Both the position numbers and the translations under genes were made by a program. A stretch of 64,000 nt of DNA, taken from NCBI GenBank assembly GCA_022497145.1, contig MU385865.1, positions 248,001 to 312,000 on the forward strand. The letters run 5' to 3'. The DNA comes from Rostrohypoxylon terebratum. Taxonomy: Eukaryota; Ascomycota; Sordariomycetes; Xylariales; Hypoxylaceae. Within the stretch, counting starts at the first letter, position 1, and every line of letters starts with the position of its first letter. This document shows positions 32,335-43,654 of the stretch, in pieces. The notes beneath the pieces were generated by a model, which had not been told where the DNA came from, searched no databases, and saw nothing but the letters and a program-made list of their open reading frames with translations.

Positions 32335-33407
32335 ATGGCGGTAAAGAAGAAGAGCCGTACAAAGAACTTAGCCGCAGGGAGACCTCCGACAGCCCGCAAA
32401 CCTAAGTCCATATCAAGGAAAGCGACCAAAGCGTTGATCAACTCTCATCATCTGCTGGAGAAGAAAAAGTCTCAGGCTGTTGCGAGAGGAGACCGCGCTG
32501 CCGAAGCCGCGATTGACAACGAGATCGCCGCCCTGGGAGGAATCGAGAGATACCAACAAGCCAGCCTCCAGGGCCAACGGCTCGACCGCGGAGGAGATAG
32601 TTCTCATGTACTAATGGAATGGATTCACCCGATGGATTCTGATCCCATTTTTTCTGCAGGGACTTCTGCAGAGACCCGCTTGAAAATGCTCGAGGTTGGA
32701 GCATTAAGCACTGCGAACATGTGTTCAAGAAGTGGATTGTTTGACATGGAAAGGATAGACTTGAACAGTCAAAGCGATAGTATCATACAGCAAGACTTCA
32801 TGAAGAGACCACTTCCAAAGGACGACTCTGAACGGTTCGACATCATCAGCCTCTCATTGGTCTTGAATTTTGTCCCCGATGCCCATGGACGAGGTGAGAT
32901 GCTCCTTCGAACCTTGGATTTCTTAAAGCAGCCTGCCGAAAATTGCTCGTTAGGACCGCGTGAATTATTTCCGAGCTTGTTCGTGGTTCTACCCGCACCG
33001 GTAAGTTGAACTCATGGTGTCTATCTTACTCTCCTGACATCCTAAAATATATCGAATCCTCAAAGCCTACCTTTCATTATGCTTATGTACTATGCACCAT
33101 GTATACCTATGTATATGATAACATTTTAATGAATGCTTATTACTACTCTGATGACAAAAGTTGCTAATCGCTAAGCATTTAGTGCGTCACTAATTCAAGA
33201 TATATGAACGAGCCTCATATGGAAACAATCATGAATACTTTAGGATACGTGAAAGCTAAGAGCAAGATCACCCAAAGACTCGTATATTACCTCTGGGTTC
33301 GGAAATCCTCTATCCAGTCGCCATCTGCAACGTTCAAGAAGGTTGAACTTCGATCCGGTCATTCTAGGAACAATTTTGCAGTTGTGCTTCGTGGCTCGTC
33401 CGGGTGA
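32335..33407 (+). CDS. BMT2: 25S rRNA adenine-N1 methyltransferase Bmt2
   Basis: Bmt2 is a nucleolar, SAM-dependent enzyme that makes an m1A in 25S rRNA (A2142 in budding yeast). Two exons, 32335-33000 and 33183-33407, give 296 residues. The 182-nt intron ends with a TTGCTAATC branch site and TTAG. The N-terminus is strongly basic (MAVKKKSRTKNL, later RKPKSISRKATK), fitting nucleolar targeting and RNA binding. SAM-fold landmarks are LKMLEVGALST (motif I), IIQQDFMKRPLP and FDIISLSLVLNFVPDAHGRG. Exon 2 opens with CVTNSRYM after LPAP, the usual family junction, and continues with LVYYLW and RNNFAVVL. The intron is longer than its neighbours, so a second small exon inside it cannot be excluded. 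Confidence 0.92.
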
Positions 33408-35629
33408 TAACCGTACTAGAGCCTATGAGTTTTCTAATCTCATCCAAGAGGATGTGCAATCGCCTAATAAATTTAGCTGTATGAGCAGATTGACATGACG
33501 GTGAACATCGTCATTGCATTAGACTGACGACGTTGAGGCCGTTTATCATCTCGGTGGTTACATTCCAATACCCACCAATGCCGGAGGTCGGTTCTTTTAC
33601 TCTACCCCAACCACTTCTTCCATCGTTCAATTCGCCCGATGCCTTTCCACTTAGGCGCGCTTCCTAATAATTAGATTGTTGTAATAGCGCTTGTCCTTGA
33701 GATCGACAACGGACTCCTATGGACCTCAGCCTACCCCGCAGAGCACCAACTACCCGATAGGCTCACAGGTTGCCCACCAACAGGACCACACCATCTTGGT
33801 CAGGCGACACCTGCGCCTTTCGTCCAAGTATTGGTTGATCAGGGCTTTTGGAGGTCACCGTCAGCCTCTAGGGGGACCACTTGAGACATACCTGCGATCA
33901 GTTACCTAATATAACCGATGATGGAAACACATCTTACCTCAAAACGATCAATCACAAAGCGCTCTATACGATGATTCCTTCTGACCGTAGCCGTTTAGTT
34001 TTGTGTGGCATACGGGACTAAGTAGTGGTCTGGGTTGAACCACACTCGTGGGATTGTCTCTCCAATCCCCGGCGATCTACTCGGCAATTTTATCCGTGGG
34101 TCGTTGTGAACGCCTCCCTCGCATTTGAAGCTATCGTCACTAGCGACACGTGGGAATACGATAGAAGCGATATCAGCATGGCGAACGCGTGTTCGCCACC
34201 TAAGAGCCGATAAGGTGGTGGTCTAGGACTAACAATTCAATGATTGGACGTTCAGACACCGCTGATAACAAGTTTGGCTAAGTGTGCAAATGCCTTTCGG
34301 CGATATCGAAGTCATGTCTATTATGCACCATACCAGCTCAACCTACATACTATTAATTGGCCTACTGTCTAGTAGTAATTCCACCAAGGAAAATGGCCAA
34401 GCCTCCGATTTGTTGGATCTTTCTCCAGATTCTGGACGAATCGTTCGTGGGCTCTCATGCGGACTTCGCCTCAGGACATTCCCCTGCGCGCCTCAAATTG
34501 GCGGACCTCCAACTGGGAGTCTAGGCCACGATGCTACGATTCATACACTTGCGTTGCTAATGGCAACGACGGGACAGTGTGCCTCGCCTACATATTGAAA
34601 AGCTTGACTCCAGTAATGAGGACCAACCAACCCCGCTTTGGTCAGATGACGGCCAACCGATCGATCATTCTCGAAATACGAAGATACTAGGTATTAGCAG
34701 GTGTGAACGGACTCCCTTCGCGGAATGACGAGTCATGTAGATATACTCAACTACCCCGGATTCAAATTACGGAGAACCCTTTTGGTTCCGGTCGCCGGTC
34801 CGCTTCCCAATACCCAAGCTAGCCCAGCTAGCCGGGGTTAATCGTGAGGTTTGTTTCGTAGCTGATATCACATATACGCATTGGAGATCATTAGAATGTG
34901 GCGGCGGGGTTGGAGACAGATCACAAAACTTCAAGGAACCAACAAATACAAACCCGATGTTCTATCAAGTTCTATGTCACACATCAAATCAAGCATGCCC
35001 CCTCCATTTAAGCGATCTGGGAGATTACTGGAAATTGATACTTAATGCCCGTGGTAAGGGTCACACCACCGATAGTGTTACGGCGAGCTGGCCCCTGGTC
35101 CCGAGACAATCACAACCGGCGAGATTAGAGTGCGGACATGAAGTGTTACCTGTCATTCATTGTTCCAGACGGGGCGAAGCTTTCATGTCTCGGATTTCAC
35201 ATTGGCACAAGTGAACCAATTTTTGTAGGCGATGTTCCTCGACGTACTTAGCTGCTCCTGATCGCCTGTTTAGAGTGCGAGAGTACAAGTGCGCTGCGGC
35301 AAGCTACGCGATCCTTCGGATTGGAACACAAGACCTCAAGGGGGGGACTTTTGAATTTATTAGGGTAGCAATCGGACCATGCCGACGAGCCTACAAGTCG
35401 CGATCTCACTCCCCCACAGTGCCGGCCGATTTGCAAGTTCTCGACACCCTCCGCCGGGAGGGTTGGCTCGGATTGGCTCGCCGGCATGATCCCCGTTACA
35501 CTAAATGCTTTCTCTTTGGTTTTATTTGCTTCCACTCCTTTCTACGTTGTCGTAGGCGCCTCCATGTCGAGAGTCGTGTTGTCCTCACAGGACTTCATGC
35601 TAGTCATTACCTTCGGTTGTCCTAGCCAA
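33408..35629. other. gene-free interval between convergent BMT2 and UTR4
   Basis: About 2.2 kb with even base composition and no frame that looks like a protein, despite several open stretches of 60-116 codons. It contains no strong tandem repeat and no clear transposase or reverse-transcriptase motif. It may be an old decayed element, but I see nothing that proves this. Confidence 0.4.
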
Positions 35630-36836
35630 TTAATTCCCGCGGACGTTAAGATCACCATCCAGAGCGTCGAATGTCTCTATGACTTGTAATCGTTGCGGTA
35701 CTTCAGGCGATAGGGGTGCATTGCCTGGACGTTGGACGACCACACTTCGCATGCCTGCCTCAATGGCGGCATCTACTTCCTTAGTGTTGTCACTCAAGAA
35801 TAGCCACTGTTCAAGCGGAAATTCTGGGTGTCTACTAGCAATAGTCTTGTAACTGGTTGTTTCCGTCTTGAGGCCGGCGTTGACGGTATCGAACCAGTCT
35901 GAGATCTGCGGTGTCAGATCTGACGGAGAGGCATCTGTGTGGCCAAAGAATAGCTTCTGTGCCGCTACCGACCCTGACGAATAGATCATGACCTTGATGT
36001 CCTTTTCTCGCCATTCTGATATCTTTCCAGATACATCCGGAAATAGGGGAGCCTTGAGGTCACCCGAAGCATAGCCTTCCTCCCATAGGTAGCCTTGGAG
36101 ACTTTTGAGATAGGCGATCTTCACATCTGCCTTCACAAGTACTTCAAAATGAATTTGCAACGCCTCTTTTGAAGAAGCATACTCTGCCGGAAAAGCATCC
36201 TTGTACTTTGCAAAATTTGGGTCATCCCATTGGGTTTCCAGTGTCTTTGGGAGAGCTTTCAACGCGTAAGGGAACTAGAATCATCCATCAGCCAACACAG
36301 ACTCTCTACTCGAGATATCCGTAGGTCATTGCAACACGGCTACCATGGCAACTTTGCCATAAATGTTAAGTTAGAAAACGACGTATTATGTGATGTGATA
36401 GCCGGCTAAATTCATTTTAAGACCGATTTGGTTCAAGGTTACAGGTTACATAGAAACTCAATGTTCCTGGGATATTGTGAACAGAGTGTACTATCGTACA
36501 TCACGCGCACCACCTGAGCGGTCGATCGCTAAACTAGGACAGGGCCATATACTAATGGGGTGGCGGGCTTGGAGAATATGGATTCGGAGGAGTGCAGCTC
36601 TAAGCTGGGGGATGTCTTACCAGGACATCTTTAACAAAGGAGATTGGACAAACTGTGCCCTCTAAGGATACGTATTAGCTACCATTGCAGGCTAATGCGC
36701 CCAGATGTCTAAGCTACTATGTAGGGTATAAGGCAGGAAGATGGATGTAAGAACGTAAAGCAAGGGCAAGCACGGAGCTGTTGCTGTCCTTACCAATGTC
36801 TAGTAACACGACTTTAACGGGAGCAGATGCGGCCAT
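35630..36836 (-). CDS. UTR4: enolase-phosphatase E1 (methionine salvage)
   Basis: A HAD-family enzyme that enolises and dephosphorylates 2,3-diketo-5-methylthiopentyl-1-phosphate in the methionine salvage pathway. Three exons, 36794-36836, 36621-36661 and 35630-36274, join in phase to 242 residues; yeast Utr4 has 227. Exon 1 (43 nt) and exon 2 (41 nt) carry the catalytic start: VVLLDIEGTVCPISFVKDVL, in which D13 and E15 belong to HAD motif I. The codon for E15 is itself split by intron 1. Motif II is MIYSSGSV, the conserved Lys is in GLKTETTSY, and motif III is LFLSDNTKEVDAA. Intron 2 is 346 nt long. Without the two micro-exons the frame would start at an internal Met and lack the nucleophile, looking like a truncated gene. 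Confidence 0.93.
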
Positions 36837-39291
36837 GGTTAAGACTCAAGATAGCAGATGGGACCGTGGGTCTCCCGTCGTTTGGATCTTTAGATCTTAC
36901 GATCGTTTTTGCTGCGTAAAACCTAGCAGGCTGGGGGAGAAAGCGGAAACCAATGCAAGTCTTTTCCCGTCGATACAGAGCGGTGAAGGTGAAGTTGGCA
37001 GGGAACCAAGATCGTAAAATAAGATACAACGTAGATTCGCGAGTAGGGAAATTTTTATTTACAAGGTCTGAGCTTCCGACCGAGGTTAACACCGAATCAG
37101 ATACGAAGATTTAGGATTTCAGAAGGTGAAAAACTTTTCGCAATTTTCTTTACATGGCACACCGCGTCTTGGAGACGTGTCGTCGAGAAGGCGGTCAGGG
37201 ACGAAAAAAAGCGAAAAAAGATGCGAAAGAGCAAAAAAGTCCGTTAATGGGCAAGGGGATAAGGCCAGGAACACAATCCGCATTTGCACGCTGTATCTAT
37301 TAACCTATTAACCTATAATCCGCTACTGCACCAACAAGGTTTCGGTAGACTAGATGCGACAGACTTAAGCAAACCCCAAAAGCCAAGACCATGCGATCTG
37401 CGAAGGTGCGTTGGGTGGATAAGTGAATGAGTGGACGAGTGGCAGGGTGGATGACTTGCTTGGTTTTCAATGCTAGACACGAGTCCAGGTTTAGAAAGAA
37501 GTAAACATTTTTAGAATGGTTTAGACGGTTCAGGTGGCTCAGAAGGAGACATTCGGCGGCGAGAGCGAGGCCGGATAACGATAACAATTGTCAAAAATGG
37601 AAGGACCACGGCCAGAAGTGGATCTTTAAAAACTAGCGTACCGAATCGATAAGACCGAAACGAGAATAGACTGGGTCTGCTGGGCAGACTTGGGTATGAC
37701 TTTGGGTATGGTCCATTCAAGATCGAAGGAGCTACTGCATCTTTTGCATTTACCTGCGTCAACGTATGCCAAAATCGCGCCAAAACGCATACAAGGAGGG
37801 TACGTATTTCTGCATATCGGTTACATGGCCGATTTTCAACAACGCATACATCAGCCATTCCGTCAGCCGTACAGCTGTACCAACCTCCAAAAAGTACTAG
37901 TAGCATTATATAGGTACACGATGTCATTGGTATCGCGAGTCGCGACAAATCCCAAATACGACGTGTGCCCGTCCAACTGGATCGGTTTAATAGGCTGATA
38001 GGTATTAGGTCAATCCTACGACGAGGTGAGTTCTGAGGTCGTCATAGTCATAGAAATAACGATAACGATGCTCAATCAGGTCGAGGCTCTTCTGGTATTC
38101 ATCAATAAGATCCTACCTAAGTTATACTTAAGGAAAGTCCAGCAGCACTCATGACGATACTTACCTAGCCTTATAATACATACAAAACAGTACTCCAGGG
38201 CTATCAGAGCACTATATCCGCTACTGACTACTGACTTACTCCTGCATATAGGCTCATGCATGAAGGGATGAGCAGCATTTGGAGACGAATCCCTTAAAAG
38301 GCTACCTAGTGTGCCGCAGTTCAGCCATCACCAGCAGCAACGCCAGCCCAGCCCAGCCCAGCCTTCGTCAGCCACCACCACGTCCTGCGTGTCTGCACGG
38401 TCCACCGCCTTGACAGAGTCACAGCAATCTAGTCCGTTATGGTACCATTATCGATATGGATCGTATGGCATCATACATAATACTCGTCAATCGAGATGCG
38501 CGTCTTTAGCCTGATTATAGATGTTGGAGAATATTAAAGAGAAGGAGAGAATAAGCGAATGAGCGACGAAGAGACGAAGCTATAACCTAACCCGAATAGC
38601 TTCTAACGTGCCCAGAATTCTCGCTCACTGGGCTTTCGCAATGCTGTCGTCGTCTTCACCGCTAGACTACGTCTATATCAGTTAATATCTAGGGCTATAT
38701 GTGTGGCTTGTATAGTTCTCTTGTTGTAACTTGTAACAGATGATCGAGTAAGTGTTTCGGGCATCGTGTCTGCTAGCAGATTCCCAGCATGCGCTCGCGT
38801 GGGGTCGGCAGCATTGATGTTTTTAAAGCATTCGATCCATGCTCTGAATCTCATTATAGTGGGCTCACCATCAGTTTATCAATCGGCCAGTCTGCCAGTT
38901 CACCAGTTGAGATTGCCGAGATGTTTGAGGCCGTTTGGGGCCGATCGCGGGAGAAGTATGACTCGCCCGCTATTGTCTGGCAAGTTTTGGGTTGCTCCGG
39001 ACGAGACCCAAATATTTTAGGCTTGAAAGTTGAAACCGTCGAACGCGTCTCCAGGCAATGTCAAGTCATGCATGACGATGGTCTCTCGGCCGGCGTCGGA
39101 AACAGTGAGACGCTACCGCTTCCGTCTAATTTTCTATTCGGCAATCTTATGAATAGCGTCTTTTTTGTTCTTTCGTTGGAATGCTATGGTCGACACATCG
39201 TTCAAGACACACTGCCGTTCTGAGGTCACACGACAGGTACTAATCCATCCTAACCATCCTAACTCGGGAAACACAGCTGTCAGACATCACG

Positions 39292-39351
39292 CATACACAC
39301 AAGGTACACACAAGGTACACACACAGGGCACACACATGGGCACACACACGC
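39292..39351. repeat. CA-rich imperfect minisatellite
   Basis: ACACAAGGT and ACACACAGGGC / ACACACATGGGC units repeat imperfectly with CA dinucleotides between them, in intergenic DNA. Confidence 0.8.
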
Positions 39352-39864
39352 AACCCGCCGCAGACTAATAAACTGTGGAATGTGTGGAATGTTTTCTTCC
39401 AGGCTTGCCGAAAGGGGTGAGACGATCAGTCAGTCATCTTTCCCCAAAATGATATTTGCATCATGTTCGGCTGCCATCCGCTCTGGGTCCCCCTTCTGAA
39501 AGTTACGGTTCCCCTCCCCCATATCTCCCATCGTGAGATCTACTCGTCGTGTATGCTGTATGTAGGATCATTATCTCCCCTCAGTGGGAAATGATGCCAA
39601 CCTGCGTCAAAACGTATCAACCAAAGGCAACCTTTTAAGGATTGCCCCAGATTTCACCCGGCAATTCCCTGGGGACCCAACAATTCGGGGGCTACGATAC
39701 GCCGTAGACTCCCTAAGGTGCCATTGTGTGTCCGCCGTGTCCGGTTCATTCAACTTGCCCAATTCAAATGTTCGCAATTCGCAATTCGCAATCCTTCATT
39801 TTGTTTATACTGGGTGGATCTCCTTTTATTAAACAACACCCGGACATGGGCCTAATAATATCGA

Positions 39865-39930
39865 TACCTACCTAGTAGGACCTAGGTACCTCACCTCGGT
39901 ACGTACTACTAATAGGTACGTACTAGGTAT
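39865..39930. repeat. TAGGTA/TACCTA palindromic island
   Basis: Dense overlapping copies of TACCTA, CCTAGG, GGTACC and GTAC-centred palindromes in about 65 bp. The same sequence type recurs elsewhere in the window, always outside coding exons. Confidence 0.7.
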
Positions 39931-40260
39931 GTAACACGGCGTCTTCGATGCGCTCGGGTTTTCGCGCGCGCCCGTCATACCTTGTACATGCACCTAGGTA
40001 CCCGGGATTTTCAGGTATGACTATTATTATGCAAACATTTGAGGCCCTTTCATTGAGGCCTTTTCCTTCATAGGACAATGTGCTTGTCTTGCTTAACTCG
40101 TCAAATTCGCGAGTGTAACACTGAGCTCGAATTGAAGTGCTTCACAGGTTTTCAGTTGGCTGACTATGCTGAAATGCGCCGACCCGGGTGGTCACGAAAA
40201 TGGTGGCCTGCATCTTGAAATTACACAAAGGCGGTCAATATCGACCAAAAAATCGAATTG

Positions 40261-40296
40261 TCCCAATCATCCCAATCATCCCAATCATTCCAATCG
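40261..40296. repeat. tandem repeat, 4 x TCCCAATCA
   Basis: Three exact copies of the 9-mer and a fourth with two changes. Confidence 0.9.
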
Positions 40297-41844
40297 TCAA
40301 GACCATCTAAGCAAAGCTTAGTGTCTTGGAGCTTTTTGGAGCTTTTGGGAGCTTTTTTTGGAGGACGAAGATTCGGAAGATGCAGGTAGAAAGGAGTGCA
40401 TGAGCGATTAGCCAATCAGATAGCTTTCTAACTGACAAGTGAAACCGAACCTGCTGGAAGAGTTGAACAGTTCGAGACGCAAATCATTGGTCCTCCCATC
40501 ACAGAAGCAAAGAAGATCGTGGGGTCTTGTCGCAACGTGTCCAAGTCTCCCTTTGTGCCTGAGAAGCGCCAACAGGGACCAGCAGAACCTTGAACCAGCA
40601 GGCTTTTTAATGCGATACCTGCAATACATGCAATAGGCACCTGCAATACCTATACCTAGTACCTTGTCGAGGATAGAGTGTACTTGGCCGATCCCACCAT
40701 TCAGGAAGGAGGGATACATCTGCCTTTTGTTCCTTGCTTCCTTCTTGCCTGCTTAGTTGTCATATAAGTCTGTTATCAGGTACTGGCTTCCAAGGTAGAT
40801 GGCGGTGTGGCGATCCCCAGTCTAGTGTCGCTAATCACGGAAGACTATTGTATACCGTGCATTTGAACGTTCCTTAGCGGCATTCCTACTTGCAGTCCGT
40901 GCCAATCCGTGTAGTCAGTTACCATGATTCGACAAACTTCTAGCTACCTCTCGCCGTTACTGGCCGGTAGACACCTACACTACATAGTAGAAGCTTTAAT
41001 TGTAGGCATGTACACTTCACTGGATAATCCTTAGATGGGTACATGCTTACACTACTATTATGTAGTAGTATCTATTCTAAGACATTGACACTGTATTAAC
41101 CTTTATGGCCGAGGCAAATCTAAACAGGGTGTGTGACGAGTCAGCTACGGTAGTACTTCACTAAACCGAAACATTCCACGCGAGGTCCCCTTTTACGAGA
41201 ACACGAGAATGTACTGTCCTAACTGATGGCGTGGCACGTCAATACTACTACATACTAGTATTAACTCGACTTCTTATCGTCATTACCTTCCAATTGCTTA
41301 CTCTTCAACGCTCTATCTGCTTCCTTCCACTATGTACAGCGTGCTAATATTGGTCACGGGGCACTACTCCCCTTAGCTTCAACAAAGGACATCTGTAATT
41401 ACGCAATGTGTACAGCTAGACTTCCATAGCTTTCTATTAGCTCTAAGTAGCTGAACTCTGCTCCGATAAACTTTGATTACTGATGAAATTTGATGCTTTA
41501 TTATTGTTGTTATGCTGGAAGGTACGATGGTACGATACCTAGCTAGGCACGTACCCAATGTTCCTGGAGTGTTCAAAGTTTCCCTAACATTTCCCCCTTG
41601 TTCCTTCCCCAGTCACGAACCACCCTATGTACCTATACTACGTACATAGTACAGGCTCCACCCAGGCGCAGCATACCAGGTGGTCCACATTTGTTACCCA
41701 TTCAAAGTGTTCGCGCCATCCCATTGATCGCTCCATCCTCGTCCCACCCAACATCTCAATGATCCAGCCTAGGACTAGTAGCACTGAGGCTTGCAGGCTT
41801 CCAGGTTGTAGTACATAGGTACCTACCTAGTAGTTGTTGTAACT

Positions 41845-41876
41845 CAGTACCTCAGTACCCCAGTACCCCAGTACCT
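41845..41876. repeat. tandem repeat, 4 x CAGTACCY
   Basis: Four head-to-tail 8-mers ending in T, C, C and T, next to a GGTACCTACCTAG patch. Confidence 0.9.
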
Positions 41877-42474
41877 TAGGCCAGTCTGGTATCCCATTGC
41901 GTTGCCCATCGAGCCCACCTGCACACAACCGGCTTCGTTTTACTACTATTATCATCTCCTTCTTGTCTACCTTACCACACCACTACTACTCTCTTCCAAT
42001 CTCGCCATCCATCCATTTCCTACTGCTTCTCTCCTCACCCCCTTACTATCTTAATCTTCGTCTCGTCGCTCACTGTTCCTTTTTCTCTCCACTGCTACTA
42101 AGCATCAAGCTGTTGATTCTGCGTGTTTCCATTCCCAAATCCTAGCAAATCTTAGTCCCAAGTGTCAATTAGTCAATCAAATACCAAGTCAACAACAAGA
42201 GAGAATAGGATCCGGATCTTAGCTTCCTATCCTGATAACTCAATTAATACTACATAGCAAGCCAAATCTCTCCTTCCTTTGAGCGACCATTGGTCTCTTT
42301 GAACCTGCTTCCTTACCAACCCTCGATCGTCCCAATCGGTCACGACCAATCTTCGCTTTTACCTAATTCCATTCAACCGCTCGAGACAGGTTCAAGGTTC
42401 TCTTTATCCGCTAAGCCAGTTCACAACCATCGACAAAACAACCAAAACGACGACTTAGAAAAAGAGCCATTTCC

Positions 42475-42495
42475 CGCCTTACGCCTTACGCCTTA
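42475..42495. repeat. tandem repeat, 3 x CGCCTTA
   Basis: Three exact copies of a 7-mer within the putative kinase leader. Confidence 0.85.
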
Positions 42496-43654
42496 CGTCT
42501 CAGACTACAAACCACAAAAAGTCAGCATACTAGAATTGATAAGCGTCTTCACCACGTCACACCCGCCTTGACTCGTAGTCCGATAGAGTCTGGAATCTGG
42601 ATCCGCATTCAGCCAGGACCACCAGGAACACCAGGAACACCTTGCAACGGTAATAGCTTCGAACGACTTCTATTAGCAAGCCCACACTACCGAAATAAGG
42701 TCACGAGGAGTCATAACTCTCCCTTCCCTCAGCTATTGAGCCAAGTTGTGGGAGTCGACAGTAGTGATAGCTTCTTATTCGACAATACCCTCTACAAATA
42801 CCAAATCGCCAACAACCCGTTCTGCTAGCTCCGATCTCGTGGCCGACCAGTCATCCAGCGGCTAGGTCATCAAGAGCCACATAATCCCTCAACCGTCCTC
42901 CGTGTCCTTCACGAACATCTTAACTCGATTATCATCTCGTCCGGATGCTACTTGAAGCTTAGGAACTAGTGAGAACTGCTGGAACATAGAAAAGGACCGC
43001 CGCCTTCGGACACCCGTTGCGACAACCGATTCGTTGACTCACCGCCTCCACTATATCAACGACAGCAACGCATTATACATACCTAATCTCTACCTCAAGC
43101 TCCACCTTCCTGAAGCTTGTGACAACAGATCCAACTACGGACACACTCTTTCATACTTACATTATCGTATCCATGTCCTTATAACGAACTTTTCCTTTCA
43201 CTCTTTCAGGACCACGCGTCCCAACTATTCACGATTATTTCGCCGCTTTCATTTGTTCTACAAAACTTTGACATACCCTGGATGAGCCTCTGACCTTTAA
43301 CGACCTGGAGTTATTTGATTTTCCTTTTACCACAACCGGCATATTGTATATCGCATCCGATCTCTCAACAACTCGACCTCTTCTCTTACTTGGGTTGGCC
43401 AACTTCACTTACAAACTTTTCTCCCATCTATTCTATCCCATCGCTTCCGGCACCTTTTAGCTCTGTACAAGAACGCAAAAAAAGTTTCCATCAGTTTCAA
43501 GAAGCATTCAGATACCCCTCTTATCTCCTTTCCAATTAGACTTCGGGCAAGGGGATAAGGATTTGTTCGATTGTACGATCAGCTGTGGTTGTATAATCAA
43601 CCGGTTTCCTCCTTCATCGCTTCTCACTTATTTGTCTCGTGCCGAGACAACGTC

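Larger units (their letters stand above)
36837..41761. other. gene-poor intergenic region
   Basis: About 4.9 kb without a gene I can support. Candidate frames at 37511-37948 (minus) and 38789-39223 (plus, 144 codons from an ATG) have no recognised domain or clear splice context. Short tandem repeats occur at 39292-39351 and 40261-40296, and TAGGTA/TACCTA islands at 39865-39930 and around 40980-41070. A TTGGAGCTTTT motif is repeated three times at about 40327-40360. Confidence 0.4.
41762..43654 (+). promoter_or_regulatory. long ATG-depleted leader of the Ksp1-like kinase gene
   Basis: The top strand is pyrimidine-rich and contains no ATG at all from 41762 to 42944 (1,183 nt, where about 18 would be expected by chance). 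Then only three ATGs occur before the kinase start, each opening a minimal frame: 42945-42962 (five codons), 43173-43184 and 43282-43293 (both Met-Ser-Leu-stop). Their -3 bases are C, T and T, while the kinase ATG has G at -3 and +4. ATG depletion on one strand is the expected mark of a transcribed 5' leader. Small tandem repeats lie at 41845-41876 and 42475-42495. The transcription start is not determined. Confidence 0.6.

Noticed and set aside
33408..35629. Decayed transposon between BMT2 and UTR4
   Set aside because: No inverted termini, target duplication or reverse-transcriptase/transposase motif is visible and the region is not AT-rich as RIP-mutated elements usually are.
37511..37948. 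Minus-strand frame with a hydrophobic N-terminus
   Set aside because: Its first codon is not ATG; from the internal ATG it gives about 139 residues with no domain, no good start context and no splice support.
38789..39223. 144-codon ATG frame
   Set aside because: No domain, no neighbours with related function and unremarkable codon pattern. It was kept only as a possibility for transcript evidence.
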